Shown: positions 24,381 through 32,130 of the stretch, piece by piece | Position numbering within the stretch: the first letter of the stretch is position 1 | Layout of the letters: each line of letters starts with the position of its first letter | NCBI GenBank assembly: GCA_017420535.1 | Contig: JAFOIV010000079.1 | Coordinates: forward strand, 1-32,130 | Direction: 5' to 3' | DNA length: 32,130 nt | Origin: Eubacterium sp. | Lineage (GTDB): Bacteria > Bacillota > Clostridia > Lachnospirales > Lachnospiraceae | The notes under the pieces: generated by a model | What the model was told of the DNA's origin: nothing | The model's database searches: none | Seen by the model: only the letters and a program-made list of their open reading frames with translations | Translations under genes and position numbers: made by a program

Positions 24381-24426
24381 ACAAAAAAAAAGAAATCAAA
24401 GACTGTAAGTCTCTGATTTCTTTTTT
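24381..24426 (-). terminator. rpmB terminator
   Basis: An 8-bp outer stem (AGAAATCA/TGATTTCT) and a 5-bp inner stem (AGACT/AGTCT) form one hairpin, followed on the minus strand by nine T. The plus strand also shows a T-run. Confidence 0.88.
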
Positions 24427-24445
24427 GTACGATCCTAGAATCAAA

Positions 24446-24631
24446 CTATGCTCTTTCTACCTTACCTGATCTTAAGCAAGATGTGCATACATAGATAGTC
24501 TTAGGTGTTCCTTCAACTGTTGCTTTAACTCTCTTGATGTTAGCGTTCCAGATTCTATTAGATCTTCTATGAGAATGACTCACATTGTTTCCAAAATGAG
24601 TAGCTTTTTCACAAAAATAACACTTAGCCAT
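24446..24631 (-). CDS. rpmB: 50S ribosomal protein L28
   Basis: A 61-residue ribosomal protein of full family length. It carries four cysteines as two CxxC pairs (C4/C7 and C49/C52), so it is the zinc-binding C+ form. The basic SHRRSNRIWNANIKRV segment contacts 23S rRNA. AAGGAGG stands upstream of the ATG. It is a one-gene unit with promoter at 24691-24719 and its own terminator. Confidence 0.97.
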   Translation of the reverse strand: MAKCYFCEKATHFGNNVSHSHRRSNRIWNANIKRVKATVEGTPKTIYVCTSCLRSGKVERA

Positions 24632-24664
24632 GCTTCGGCACCTCCTTATACTTTACATATATTT

Positions 24665-24676
24665 GCCTTTACAGGC
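24665..24676 (-). promoter_or_regulatory. rpmB leader hairpin with GNRA loop
   Basis: On the minus strand GCCT-GTAA-AGGC forms a short stem closed by a GUAA tetraloop in the rpmB leader, about 8 bases past the expected transcription start. It may stabilise the mRNA or take part in control by a ribosomal protein; the function is a guess. Confidence 0.35.
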
Positions 24677-24690
24677 TCGCAACAAAAGTT

Positions 24691-24719
24691 ATATTAACAA
24701 AAAAAGCAAGCCATTGCAA
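24691..24719 (-). promoter_or_regulatory. rpmB promoter
   Basis: On the minus strand TTGCAA (24714-24719) and TAATAT (24691-24696) are 17 bases apart, with the same two hexamers and spacing as the rpsO promoter. Confidence 0.7.
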
Positions 24720-24757
24720 GTAAAATTTTATATTTTTTTAAAAACTTTAAAAATCCT

Positions 24758-25177
24758 TTAAAATTCAGCATCTGAAAGATTATCGATCGCTTCATTTACG
24801 GCTTCTGCTTCTGCTTTAGCTTCAGGTTTTTTCTTCTTATCAATGATAGTCTTAACCTTATCTGTAACCTGAGGTACCATACCAATAACCTTTGAAAGAG
24901 CATTCTCTTCTGCTACCGGAACGATCTTTAAATCTCCATTCTTAATAACAATGACTGATGAAGGAGACATCTTACCTCCCATACCGCCGCCACAGTTATT
25001 CTGTCCTAAAGCGCCGGCCCCAACACCAAAATTCACATCAACTAAAGGAATAATTGTGGTATCTCCTACATTTATAGGCTCTCCTACCACTGTCTTAGAT
25101 GTAAGAAATGCATCCATGCCTTTAAAAAGTGAATTTACAGTATTATTAAAATCATTTTTTCTGATATCATTTGCCAT
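24758..25177 (-). CDS. GerW family protein (YtfJ-like)
   Basis: A 139-residue protein of the GerW/YtfJ family. Typical parts are the N-terminal helix, GDTTIIPLVDVNFGVGAG (38-55), a Gly-rich loop (GGGMGGKMSP, 63-72), the strands VIVIKNGDLKIVPV and a Lys/Ala-rich tail. In Bacillus YtfJ is a spore protein needed for full germination, but the family is also present in non-sporulating Clostridia, so it is not proof of sporulation. GAAGGGG precedes the ATG. It is the last gene of the cluster that runs from 29020, with YtfI before it. No clear terminator was found before the rpmB promoter. Confidence 0.88.
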   Translation of the reverse strand: MANDIRKNDFNNTVNSLFKGMDAFLTSKTVVGEPINVGDTTIIPLVDVNFGVGAGALGQNNCGGGMGGKMSPSSVIVIKNGDLKIVPVAEENALSKVIGMVPQVTDKVKTIIDKKKKPEAKAEAEAVNEAIDNLSDAEF

Positions 25178-25242
25178 TATATATATCCCCTTCCATTATT
25201 ATATTATCTTCTTTATCTAAGTATGCTTTAATTATTTAATAA

Positions 25243-26193
25243 TTAAATCTTCTTGGCCAGATTCATAGTTCTCTTTGTATCCTTCCTTAAATAAAGGATT
25301 AAAAACCTTATAGCTGTTGGACCTATCATAATACTTCCCTTAAGATCACAGTCCATATTAAATACCTTATTATAAAAGTCCGGTTCTAACTGAAGCCATC
25401 TGCCATAGATTGGATAAAACATGGCAATCCTGCCAAGCCATATGCCTGTATCTGCGGCATTACTAAGACCAAACTTAATATATCCATGACCTTTTCGAGG
25501 TTTAACAGCTTTAAGAGTTTTTCCAAGGAATTTCTTACCTCTATGTATGGTCCGCTGAGTAAAATCCTTATACAGGAACTGTTCCACATGATCAGCTTTC
25601 TTTTCAAGACTTTGCGTCTTGTTTCCAACCTTATCCAGGAAATCTCTAGCCTTATCTCCTATATTATCAAGGAAATCAGAGACCTTATGGATTAAAGGCG
25701 TCTTTTGCTGATCATTATCCTGAGTAAGAATACTATCATCTGCCTTATCCTGAGTAAGAATATTATCATCCGCCTTATCCTGAGTAACATCCAGAAGATC
25801 TAAGGCAGATTGTATTGGCTCACCAATTTCTTCCATAACCTTAATCTCTTCATTAGTAACAGCTATTTCATCTGTATTCTCTTTATTCTCTTTATTCTTT
25901 TTTCGTTTAGACTTTTTCTTCTTTGGATCATCCGTTTTTTCACTATCCAGTAAAGTAAAGAATAAAACCTTTGCCTTATATTTCAGGCCTTCTTCTTTTT
26001 TATAATCACCCTTAAAGGTAGCAATCAGCCATCTGATTTTAAAATCAGCTGACTTTTCTTCTTCATTAACTACTCCCTTAACCCTGTAATGTATGGGAAC
26101 AAACATAACAATAAGCATAAGAAGAAGTGCAAGTCCCAGGATAAGGATTATTATATCCAGAAGAATCCTAAGTATTAAAAGTACCACACCCAT
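25243..26193 (-). CDS. DUF2953 membrane protein (YtfI-like)
   Basis: A 316-residue protein with one N-terminal membrane helix (about 5-33). A strand-rich part is followed by a Lys-rich basic block (91-103), two in-frame copies of a 10-residue repeat (TQDKADDNIL and TQDKADDSIL, 137-156) and helical linkers. A C-terminal domain (about 240-316; YIKFGLSNAADTGIWLGRIAMFYPIYG) matches the DUF2953/YtfI family that accompanies GerW. GGGG lies 6 bases before the ATG, and the start follows the upstream stop by 3 bases, so translation is coupled. The function is unknown; it may work with GerW at a membrane. Confidence 0.8.
   Translation of the reverse strand: MGVVLLILRILLDIIILILGLALLLMLIVMFVPIHYRVKGVVNEEEKSADFKIRWLIATFKGDYKKEEGLKYKAKVLFFTLLDSEKTDDPKKKKSKRKKNKENKENTDEIAVTNEEIKVMEEIGEPIQSALDLLDVTQDKADDNILTQDKADDSILTQDNDQQKTPLIHKVSDFLDNIGDKARDFLDKVGNKTQSLEKKADHVEQFLYKDFTQRTIHRGKKFLGKTLKAVKPRKGHGYIKFGLSNAADTGIWLGRIAMFYPIYGRWLQLEPDFYNKVFNMDCDLKGSIMIGPTAIRFLILYLRKDTKRTMNLAKKI
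25717..25788. repeat. 30-bp tandem repeat within the YtfI-like gene
   Basis: Two full 30-bp units (25717-25746 and 25747-25776), differing at only two positions, are followed by a third partial unit (25777-25788). The unit length is a multiple of three, so copy-number change would alter the linker by 10 residues without a frameshift. Confidence 0.85.
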
Positions 26194-26196
26194 TTT

Positions 26197-26559
26197 CTAC
26201 CCCTGCAAATTCTCCATAGCTTTTTCTTTAATCTCTGTCTTCCTTAAGAATTCATAATAAGCCTTTGAATCTAGTGGAAAATTCATAAGAGACATGTCAT
26301 TTATCATATCGGTCACAAGTTCCGCAGCCTTAGCCTTAGAAGTTGCAATACCCATAACAAATATCTTATCATCGATAGTTCTATAATAATGCTGCAACAT
26401 TTCCTCATATTTATAGATCTCATAGAGTCCGTGTCCATATACAGGAAGGGTTACAAGGAAAATGTCTTTCATAGGGGACAGACGTCTTACCTTATTATAT
26501 GTCTTATTAAATTTTTTATCGCTAACTATATCCGTATATATTCGCGCTGAAAAATCCAT
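26197..26559 (-). CDS. Hypothetical protein, 120 residues
   Basis: I do not recognise this family. The protein is soluble, mixed alpha/beta and near neutral, with aromatic-rich segments (LVTLPVYGHGLYEIYKYEEMLQ at about 35-57, where Tyr is frequent) and a helical C-terminus. No signal peptide or membrane segment is present. It lies 19 bases after the 473-residue gene and 3 bases before the YtfI-like gene, so it is clearly cotranscribed. Codon use looks like its neighbours. Position in a tight operon and an intact frame support a real gene. Confidence 0.72.
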   Translation of the reverse strand: MDFSARIYTDIVSDKKFNKTYNKVRRLSPMKDIFLVTLPVYGHGLYEIYKYEEMLQHYYRTIDDKIFVMGIATSKAKAAELVTDMINDMSLMNFPLDSKAYYEFLRKTEIKEKAMENLQG

Positions 26560-26578
26560 ACAATCCCCCTCTTAAAAA

Positions 26579-28000
26579 TTAATTTCCAGAGATTATTCCT
26601 TCAATTATCCTTGAACATGCTGTAAGTTCTGAATCGTCGCCGCAACCTGAAAGAGCATATTCAAAATAATCCTTTATCTCCTGCTGTGTATTAAAGAATA
26701 CCGGCATCATGGAAAGGACCTTAGACATGATACTTCTCTTTTCAAACTTGGAAATGTCAGCAAATCTCTTATCAAATTCAGCAAATAATTCTTCTTTTAA
26801 CTGTGCGAGATATTCATCATCTGTTGGGTCTAAGATAACAGTAACATCCTCTTCTAAGTCAATGAAAAGTGAAGTTGATGTAAGTTTATCGCACTTAAGA
26901 AGCAGTGAAAATCCATCAGTAATGTCCTTATCATCAGCAAATTCATCTCTATAATCTTTATAGATCTCATCTAACTTTCCATCAATAAATGAAAGTGTTG
27001 AATAAGCATTTTCCTGAGCACCTTCAAGCTTTACAAAAAGAGGATCAAATTCTTCAGCAGCCTTATAAATGTCATCTGCTTCGATGATTTTCTTTAAGAT
27101 TATTGCTGCTGTCTCATATTCCTCACCAAGATACTGTCTCTTAAGCTTATTTCCGGTATAAAGGATGATAAGAGCATCATTTATAACTTCTTCAAGCATA
27201 AGATAATCTGTAACAGCTTCATTTATATCTTCTGATGCTTTATACATCTTATCTGTAAGGCTTTCAAACTCAGCCGCTGAGATTTCCTTATAATCAGCAT
27301 GAGATAATTCCTCATACACTTTATAAAGATCAGGATAAAGATCATTAAATCCTTCCGGTTTTGAAATAAGTGCTGCCTCTAAAAGAGTATCTGCAAAGCT
27401 TCTTACTGCGCTCTTTTCTCCGCCCTTATAAATATTAAGAGATGTAGACATGATGTCATAAAATCTCTGCTTTGTCATACGAACAGGAAGTTCAGCAATA
27501 AATTCCTGAATCTTGGTATTAACCATAACCTTATCCTTATCAGCAAAAACGAAATTAAACATTTCTGCTGCAAGTGCATCTGTATCAACATACTCTTCAA
27601 GATCATTTGTAAGAAGAGGTTTCTTTCTATCAAGAATGTGATCATAGATCTGTAAAGCATCAGTATAAGATGTAAAGATCTTCATCTTTTTAGTAACTGC
27701 GTCACGTATAGCTGAAATCTTATCAATTAATTCACAACCAACTTCTTTACCTGAAAGAACCGTATCTAATAAAGCTGTCTCAATATCTTTAATATAGCCT
27801 TCAATCTCAGGCTTTCTCTCAGAATCAATATCATTTACCATTTCTTTTAAAGTAAAGAAATTAAGAGATAACTTTATTGTTGCATAATTTCCGAAGGCTG
27901 TAGCAAGTATATCCTGATATTTAACGATATTTGCCTTTCTATCTCTATCAGCCTTAATGTCAGTAACTACTATCTTTATGTCTTTTTCCATATTTTCCAT
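26579..28000 (-). CDS. Acidic alpha-helical protein, function unknown
   Basis: A 473-residue protein that I cannot assign. It is almost entirely helical by composition, rich in Asp, Glu, Ala, Leu and Lys and poor in Gly and Pro, with no membrane helix, signal peptide, Walker or metal motif. The repeated pattern of amphipathic helices (for example 230-330) suggests an all-helical scaffold or partner protein. AAGGA stands 11 bases before the ATG, and a second ATG three codons on would also serve. It follows the pseudo-rhomboid gene by 72 bases with no terminator and precedes the 120-residue gene by 19 bases. Confidence 0.75.
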   Translation of the reverse strand: MENMEKDIKIVVTDIKADRDRKANIVKYQDILATAFGNYATIKLSLNFFTLKEMVNDIDSERKPEIEGYIKDIETALLDTVLSGKEVGCELIDKISAIRDAVTKKMKIFTSYTDALQIYDHILDRKKPLLTNDLEEYVDTDALAAEMFNFVFADKDKVMVNTKIQEFIAELPVRMTKQRFYDIMSTSLNIYKGGEKSAVRSFADTLLEAALISKPEGFNDLYPDLYKVYEELSHADYKEISAAEFESLTDKMYKASEDINEAVTDYLMLEEVINDALIILYTGNKLKRQYLGEEYETAAIILKKIIEADDIYKAAEEFDPLFVKLEGAQENAYSTLSFIDGKLDEIYKDYRDEFADDKDITDGFSLLLKCDKLTSTSLFIDLEEDVTVILDPTDDEYLAQLKEELFAEFDKRFADISKFEKRSIMSKVLSMMPVFFNTQQEIKDYFEYALSGCGDDSELTACSRIIEGIISGN

Positions 28001-28072
28001 GTTAATATATTTCCTTATTTAAATTATTTTTTTAGTTTTTTAGCATTAGAATAACTACTGTGCCAAGCTGTC

Positions 28073-29020
28073 TTACTGTTTATGCTCATGTGTATAGATA
28101 TGATCTGAGCAATATTCATAATTGCCGTTACATTTTGAGCAGTAACGGAATTCCAGATACGGATTATCTTCTTCTGTCCTGCCACAGATAGCACATCTAT
28201 GGATAGGCTGTCTTTTTCCACTTCCAGCGAATTTGCCAAAATCCGGACGAATGACATTATCTGTTCTTTTGCTCTTTATCTGGCGGGTATTAAACAGCTT
28301 CTTATTATTATAACCCATTTGCTTATTAAAACTCTTCTTACGGATCATCTGATTTACACTATATCCTTTTCGATTCATATTAACGAAGAAGAGGATCACA
28401 AAAGGTAATATTGAAAAAACCAGCATGGCTCTGAAAGTCATAATTTGGTACTTATAATATTCATAAGCAAGGATCAAGATATCTATTAATGCCAGATATT
28501 TTATCTTAACCGGAATCAAGAAATAAAGCATTATAGTAAGATTAGGAGCAACAACTGCAAATCCAAGATACATGGACATGGTAAGATATTGGGAACATGC
28601 TAATGGAGGTGCAACTGTGTAATCCTTAGTCAAAAGTGCAGCTACAACAATACCTGCATCCATTAAGATTATGGTTCCGAAAATGTAAAGGTTAAGCATG
28701 AACTTACCCCATACTGCTTCAAGTCTTACTCCGATATAGTAATAAAAGAAAATTGCAATAGGTGTAAATATCACCCATATTCCCGAAGTAGCAAACGGAC
28801 AGACAAATATCCAGGTGATCAGCCTCCAATATTCATGTCCGTAAATGATATTATATGGTATCATCTGACAATAATAATTTATTTTTCCAAATAAATTTCC
28901 GGAAATATTAGCTAGAATTCCAAGAACAAATCCAATAGAAAGACAAATTGCTATAATAAGAGGCAGATTTGGAATGGCAAATCTGTAAAGTTTTCGTTCG
29001 ATTTTATCTATAAGTCTCAT
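28073..29020 (-). CDS. Rhomboid-like membrane protein lacking the catalytic serine, with C-terminal zinc ribbon
   Basis: A 315-residue protein with about six membrane segments (20-40, 68-96, 106-130, 146-170, 174-190 and 196-214). It has rhomboid/Derlin-like marks: EYWRLITW (63-70) and GVRLEAVWGKFML (97-109). The GxSG protease motif expected in the fourth helix is absent (LTMSMYLGFAVVAP), so it is probably inactive. A basic cytoplasmic linker leads to a zinc-binding tail: CxxC (276/279), CxxC (294/297), C304, H307, H311 and H313. It is the first gene of the cluster ending in GerW, with a promoter at 29106-29134. An adaptor or chaperone role is inferred. Confidence 0.72.
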   Translation of the reverse strand: MRLIDKIERKLYRFAIPNLPLIIAICLSIGFVLGILANISGNLFGKINYYCQMIPYNIIYGHEYWRLITWIFVCPFATSGIWVIFTPIAIFFYYYIGVRLEAVWGKFMLNLYIFGTIILMDAGIVVAALLTKDYTVAPPLACSQYLTMSMYLGFAVVAPNLTIMLYFLIPVKIKYLALIDILILAYEYYKYQIMTFRAMLVFSILPFVILFFVNMNRKGYSVNQMIRKKSFNKQMGYNNKKLFNTRQIKSKRTDNVIRPDFGKFAGSGKRQPIHRCAICGRTEEDNPYLEFRYCSKCNGNYEYCSDHIYTHEHKQ

Positions 29021-29105
29021 ATTTTGTCCCCTTTTAGCCTAAATAAATAATGTATTCCCTGATCGAAGCCCAAGGAAGGGACAACGAGAAAGACATACAT
29101 AAGAT

Positions 29106-29134
29106 ATGATAATATAAAAGGTAAAAAAACTCAA
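29106..29134 (-). promoter_or_regulatory. Promoter of the pseudo-rhomboid cluster
   Basis: On the minus strand TTGAGT (29129-29134) and TATCAT (29106-29111) are 17 bases apart. The rest of the 291-base divergent gap holds no gene, only AT-rich DNA and the opposite promoter. Confidence 0.45.
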
Positions 29135-29195
29135 GTTGTACAATAAAACCAAGTAAACTTAAAACTAAGTAAGCATCCTGCTTATTTCAATTTTC

Positions 29196-29224
29196 TTGAA
29201 AAAGCGTAAAATTTCTTATATAAT
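29196..29224 (+). promoter_or_regulatory. Promoter of the CoA activase gene
   Basis: TTGAAA (29196-29201) and a perfect TATAAT (29219-29224) are 17 bases apart. The 80-base leader contains a 6-bp inverted repeat GCCATA/TATGGC (29237-29242 and 29265-29270). Confidence 0.75.
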
Positions 29225-29311
29225 ATTAGGGTTAGCGCCATATTATAGAAGCATTTTTTTATGGTATGGCATAAATTATTACGAAGCAATTAAGAGAAAG
29301 GTAATTCTTAT

Positions 29312-32130
29312 ATGAGACACCTCGGAATTGATATCGGGTCCACAACAGTAAAGGTTGCTCTGCTCGATGAAAACAACCAGATCATTTTTTCAGAATACAA
29401 GAGACATTTTGCAAAGATAAAGGAAACTTTAAAAGAGCTCCTTCAAAATGCAATCAATGTCGCTGGTGATTGCGAGATAGCTCCTGATATTACCGGTTCA
29501 GGGGGACTCGCTCTTGCTAATGTAATCGATGTACCATTCAGTCAGGAAGTTGTCTGTGTTTCAAGTGCACTTGAACTTGAAGCTCCAGAGACAGATGTAG
29601 CTATCGAGCTTGGTGGTGAAGATGCAAAGATTATCTATTTCACAAAAAACGGAATTGAACAGAGAATGAACTCAGTCTGTGCCGGAGGTACAGGCTCATT
29701 TATAGACCAGATGGCAGCTCTTCTTATGACAGATGCTACCGGACTTAATGAGTATGCAAAGGAATATGACACAGTCTATCCTATCGCTGCCCGTTGTGGT
29801 GTATTTGCTAAAACTGATATTCAGCCCCTTATCAATGAAGGTGCTACAAAGCCAAATCTTTCTGTATCAATCTTCCAGGCGGTTGTAAATCAGACTATTT
29901 CCGGACTTGCTTGCGGTAAGCCAATCAAAGGACATGTGGCCTTCCTTGGTGGACCGCTTCATTTCTTAGATCAGCTTCGCGAATGTTTTATAAGAACTCT
30001 TAATCTTGATGAAGAACATAAGATAATTCCTAATAATTCTCATCTCTTTGCAGCCATCGGTGCCGCTCTTCATGCTGATGAGAACAGAACTACAACTCTT
30101 AAAGAATTAGAGGCCCGTTTAACACCAGAACTTCGTATTGAAGTTGCTGTAAATAGACTTGATCCTCTTTTTGATGATGAAAAATCATATAAAGAATTTG
30201 AAGAACGCCAGCACGGATACCATGTAAAGCGTGGCGACCTTAAAACTTATAAGGGAAATGTATTCCTTGGTATCGACGCCGGTTCTACTACAACAAAGCT
30301 TGCAGTTATAGGTGAAAGAGGCGAACTTCTCTACGACTTCTATTCAAATAATAATGGAAGTCCTGTAAATACAACAATTAAGGCCATGAAGGAAATCTAC
30401 TCTATTCTTCCTTCTACAGCCCGTATTGCAGGAAGCTGCTCTACCGGATATGGTGAAGCACTCCTTAAGTCTGCTTTCGGCCTGGACTACGGCGAAGTTG
30501 AAACCATCGCCCACTATACTGCTGCTTCATTCTTTGATCCTGAAGTAGATACTATCCTTGACATTGGTGGTCAGGATATGAAATGTATCAAGATAAAAAA
30601 CGGCGTAGTTGATAATGTAATCTTAAATGAATCCTGTTCTTCAGGATGTGGATCATTCATAGAAACCTTTGCAAAGTCACTGGATTATCAGGTAAAGGAT
30701 TTTGCCCGTATCGCTCTTTTTGCAAAGACTCCTATCGACCTTGGTTCTAGATGTACAGTATTCATGAACTCAAAGGTTAAGCAGGCTCAAAAAGAAGGTG
30801 CTGCAGTAGAAGACATTTCTGCAGGTCTTGCTTATTCAGTAATTAAGAACGCTCTTCTTAAGGTTATTAAGATCACTGATCCAAAGCAGCTGGGTAAACA
30901 TATCGTAGTTCAGGGTGGTACATTTTATAATGATGCCGTACTTAGAGCTTTCGAGATCGTATCAGGCCGTGAACCAGTACGTCCTGACATTGCAGGTATC
31001 ATGGGTGCATTTGGTGCCGCTCTTATTGCAAGAGATAATTATACAGAAGGATTTGAGTCAACTACTCTCTCAAGCGAAGACGTTGACAAACTTACATATA
31101 CAACAAAGATGGCCCGCTGTGGTCTCTGCACCAACAACTGCCTTCTTACTATCAATAATTTCACAGGAAATCGTCGTTTCGTAACTGGTAACAGATGCGA
31201 AAGAGGACTTGGAATGAAGAAAAACCCTGAAAATATGCCTAACCTTTACGAATATAAATTCAATCGTATCTTTGGTTACGAGCCACTTTCAGAGGAAGAA
31301 GCAACCCGCGGAACTATCGGTGTTCCACGTGTTCTTAACATGTACGAGAATTATCCTTTCTGGTACACCTTCCTTACAAAGCTTAAGTACAGGGTAATCC
31401 TTTCACCTAAGTCATCAAAGCAGATCTATCAGTTGGGAATCGAGTCAATTCCAAGTGATACTGAATGTTACCCGGCAAAAATGAGTCACGGTCATGTTAT
31501 GTGGCTTATTAAGCAGAATATTAAAACCATATTCTACCCATGTATTCCTTATGAAATGAATGAAACCAAGGAATCAAACAACCACTATAACTGCCCTATT
31601 GTTACTTCATATTCCGAGAATATCAAGAACAATATGGAAGAGATTGAAGAACAGGCAATCACATACATTCGTCCTTTCCTGGCACTGGATAATCCAGAAG
31701 CCCTTAAAGCACGAATGTTCCGTGAGTTTAAGAAATATACAGACGTTACTAAAGAAGAGATCAGTGCTGCCATTGATGCAGCTTATATCGAAGCTGAAAA
31801 AGTTAAGGAAGACGTAAGAAATAAGGGTGAAGAAACTCTTAAATTTCTTCAGGATAACAATAAGTTAGGAATCGTTCTTGCAGGTCGTCCATACCATGTA
31901 GATCCTGAGATCAACCATGGTATCCCTGAACTTATCAATTCCTATGGTATTGCTGTACTTTCAGAGGATTCAATAGCTCATTTAGGTAAAGTAGAACGTC
32001 CTCTTATAGTATCAGACCAGTGGATGTATCATTCAAGACTTTACAAAGCAGCAAGTTACGTTAAAGCAAATGACAACTTAGAACTTATCCAGCTCTTCTC
32101 CTTTGGCTGCGGACTTGACGCTGTAACAAC
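29312..32130 (+). CDS. Large 2-hydroxyacyl-CoA dehydratase activase-type protein, partial at window end
   Basis: At least 939 codons, still open at the window edge; related proteins often exceed 1400 residues. Two BadF/BcrA-type ATPase domains follow in tandem, each opening with the phosphate-binding GIDxGSTT motif (about residue 5 and residue 320). Cysteines placed as in iron-sulfur activases are visible: C123 (CAGGTGSF), C162 (RCGVF), C442 and C446 (SCSSGCGSF), and C481 (RCTVF). A CxxCxxxC cluster (603, 606, 610, with C629) begins a DUF2229-like part, continuing toward an HgdB-like region. The family is expected to use ATP to drive an electron into a dehydratase partner, but the substrate of this long form is unknown. 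Start: ATG with GAAAGG about 10 bases before it. Confidence 0.88.
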   Translation, partial: MRHLGIDIGSTTVKVALLDENNQIIFSEYKRHFAKIKETLKELLQNAINVAGDCEIAPDITGSGGLALANVIDVPFSQEVVCVSSALELEAPETDVAIELGGEDAKIIYFTKNGIEQRMNSVCAGGTGSFIDQMAALLMTDATGLNEYAKEYDTVYPIAARCGVFAKTDIQPLINEGATKPNLSVSIFQAVVNQTISGLACGKPIKGHVAFLGGPLHFLDQLRECFIRTLNLDEEHKIIPNNSHLFAAIGAALHADENRTTTLKELEARLTPELRIEVAVNRLDPLFDDEKSYKEFEERQHGYHVKRGDLKTYKGNVFLGIDAGSTTTKLAVIGERGELLYDFYSNNNGSPVNTTIKAMKEIYSILPSTARIAGSCSTGYGEALLKSAFGLDYGEVETIAHYTAASFFDPEVDTILDIGGQDMKCIKIKNGVVDNVILNESCSSGCGSFIETFAKSLDYQVKDFARIALFAKTPIDLGSRCTVFMNSKVKQAQKEGAAVEDISAGLAYSVIKNALLKVIKITDPKQLGKHIVVQGGTFYNDAVLRAFEIVSGREPVRPDIAGIMGAFGAALIARDNYTEGFESTTLSSEDVDKLTYTTKMARCGLCTNNCLLTINNFTGNRRFVTGNRCERGLGMKKNPENMPNLYEYKFNRIFGYEPLSEEEATRGTIGVPRVLNMYENYPFWYTFLTKLKYRVILSPKSSKQIYQLGIESIPSDTECYPAKMSHGHVMWLIKQNIKTIFYPCIPYEMNETKESNNHYNCPIVTSYSENIKNNMEEIEEQAITYIRPFLALDNPEALKARMFREFKKYTDVTKEEISAAIDAAYIEAEKVKEDVRNKGEETLKFLQDNNKLGIVLAGRPYHVDPEINHGIPELINSYGIAVLSEDSIAHLGKVERPLIVSDQWMYHSRLYKAASYVKANDNLELIQLFSFGCGLDAVT

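Noticed and set aside
28024-28257. 77-codon frame overlapping the end of the pseudo-rhomboid gene
   Set aside because: It is a shifted reading of the zinc-ribbon tail, whose Cys/His pattern proves the other frame.
29237-29270. Riboswitch or attenuator in the activase leader
   Set aside because: Only a 6-bp inverted repeat with a 22-nt loop is visible, with no known riboswitch core and no terminator.
1-32130. Mobile element, prophage, CRISPR array, tRNA or rRNA
   Set aside because: No transposase, phage or Cas-like product, no spaced short repeats and no tRNA-like cloverleaf was found. The only tyrosine recombinase has XerD features and housekeeping neighbours.

Overview
The window reads as chromosome of a low-GC Gram-positive anaerobe of the Clostridia, most likely a fibre-degrading Lachnospiraceae (Butyrivibrio or Pseudobutyrivibrio-like). 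The reasons are AT-rich DNA with strong AGGAGG ribosome binding sites, the rpmB/yloU/fakA/recG and recA/recX/rny gene orders, a GerW-YtfI pair, a Gram-positive LexA box in front of recA, a membrane-anchored GH5 cellulase, a maltodextrin operon, and a giant BadF-type CoA activase. The genus is an inference from gene content; no rRNA is present to confirm it. No phage, insertion sequence, CRISPR array, tRNA or rRNA gene was seen.

Layout. (1) 55-1619, minus: rpsO with its own promoter and terminator, and aroC. (2) 1690-3494, minus: a PAS/degenerate-GGDEF/EAL protein as a single-gene unit. (3) 3513-10296: a maltodextrin locus, malE-malF-malG-GH13 on the minus strand, with a divergent LacI-type regulator on the plus strand. 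The binding protein and permeases import the sugar and the cytoplasmic GH13 enzyme cuts it; no ABC ATPase gene is present, so one must be shared from elsewhere. (4) 10256-15186, minus: recA-recX, then rny, a Nudix hydrolase and xerD (DNA repair, RNA turnover, chromosome dimer resolution). recA has a near-consensus promoter and a LexA box. (5) 15275-16661, plus: tmcAL, ending at a terminator shared with the convergent operon.

(6) 16667-24307, minus: yloU-fakA-recG-GH5 cellulase-rsmD-coaD-coiled-coil protein, a housekeeping operon with a secreted-type cellulase set between recG and rsmD. (7) 24381-24719: rpmB with its own promoter and terminator. (8) 24758-29134, minus: a five-gene cluster of mostly unknown function: pseudo-rhomboid with zinc-ribbon tail, a 473-aa acidic helical protein, a 120-aa protein, YtfI (DUF2953) and GerW (YtfJ). 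(9) 29196-32130, plus: the first 939 codons of a very large 2-hydroxyacyl-CoA dehydratase activase-type protein, cut by the window edge.

Most of the window is ordinary core genome. The parts most worth following are the pseudo-rhomboid/unknown/YtfI/GerW cluster, the cellulase inside the recG-rsmD-coaD operon, and several perfect inverted repeats lying on promoters. Several starts were moved downstream from the longest possible frame because a clear ribosome binding site sits in front of an internal ATG (EAL gene, malG, malE, lacI-type gene, xerD, recA, tmcAL, recG).
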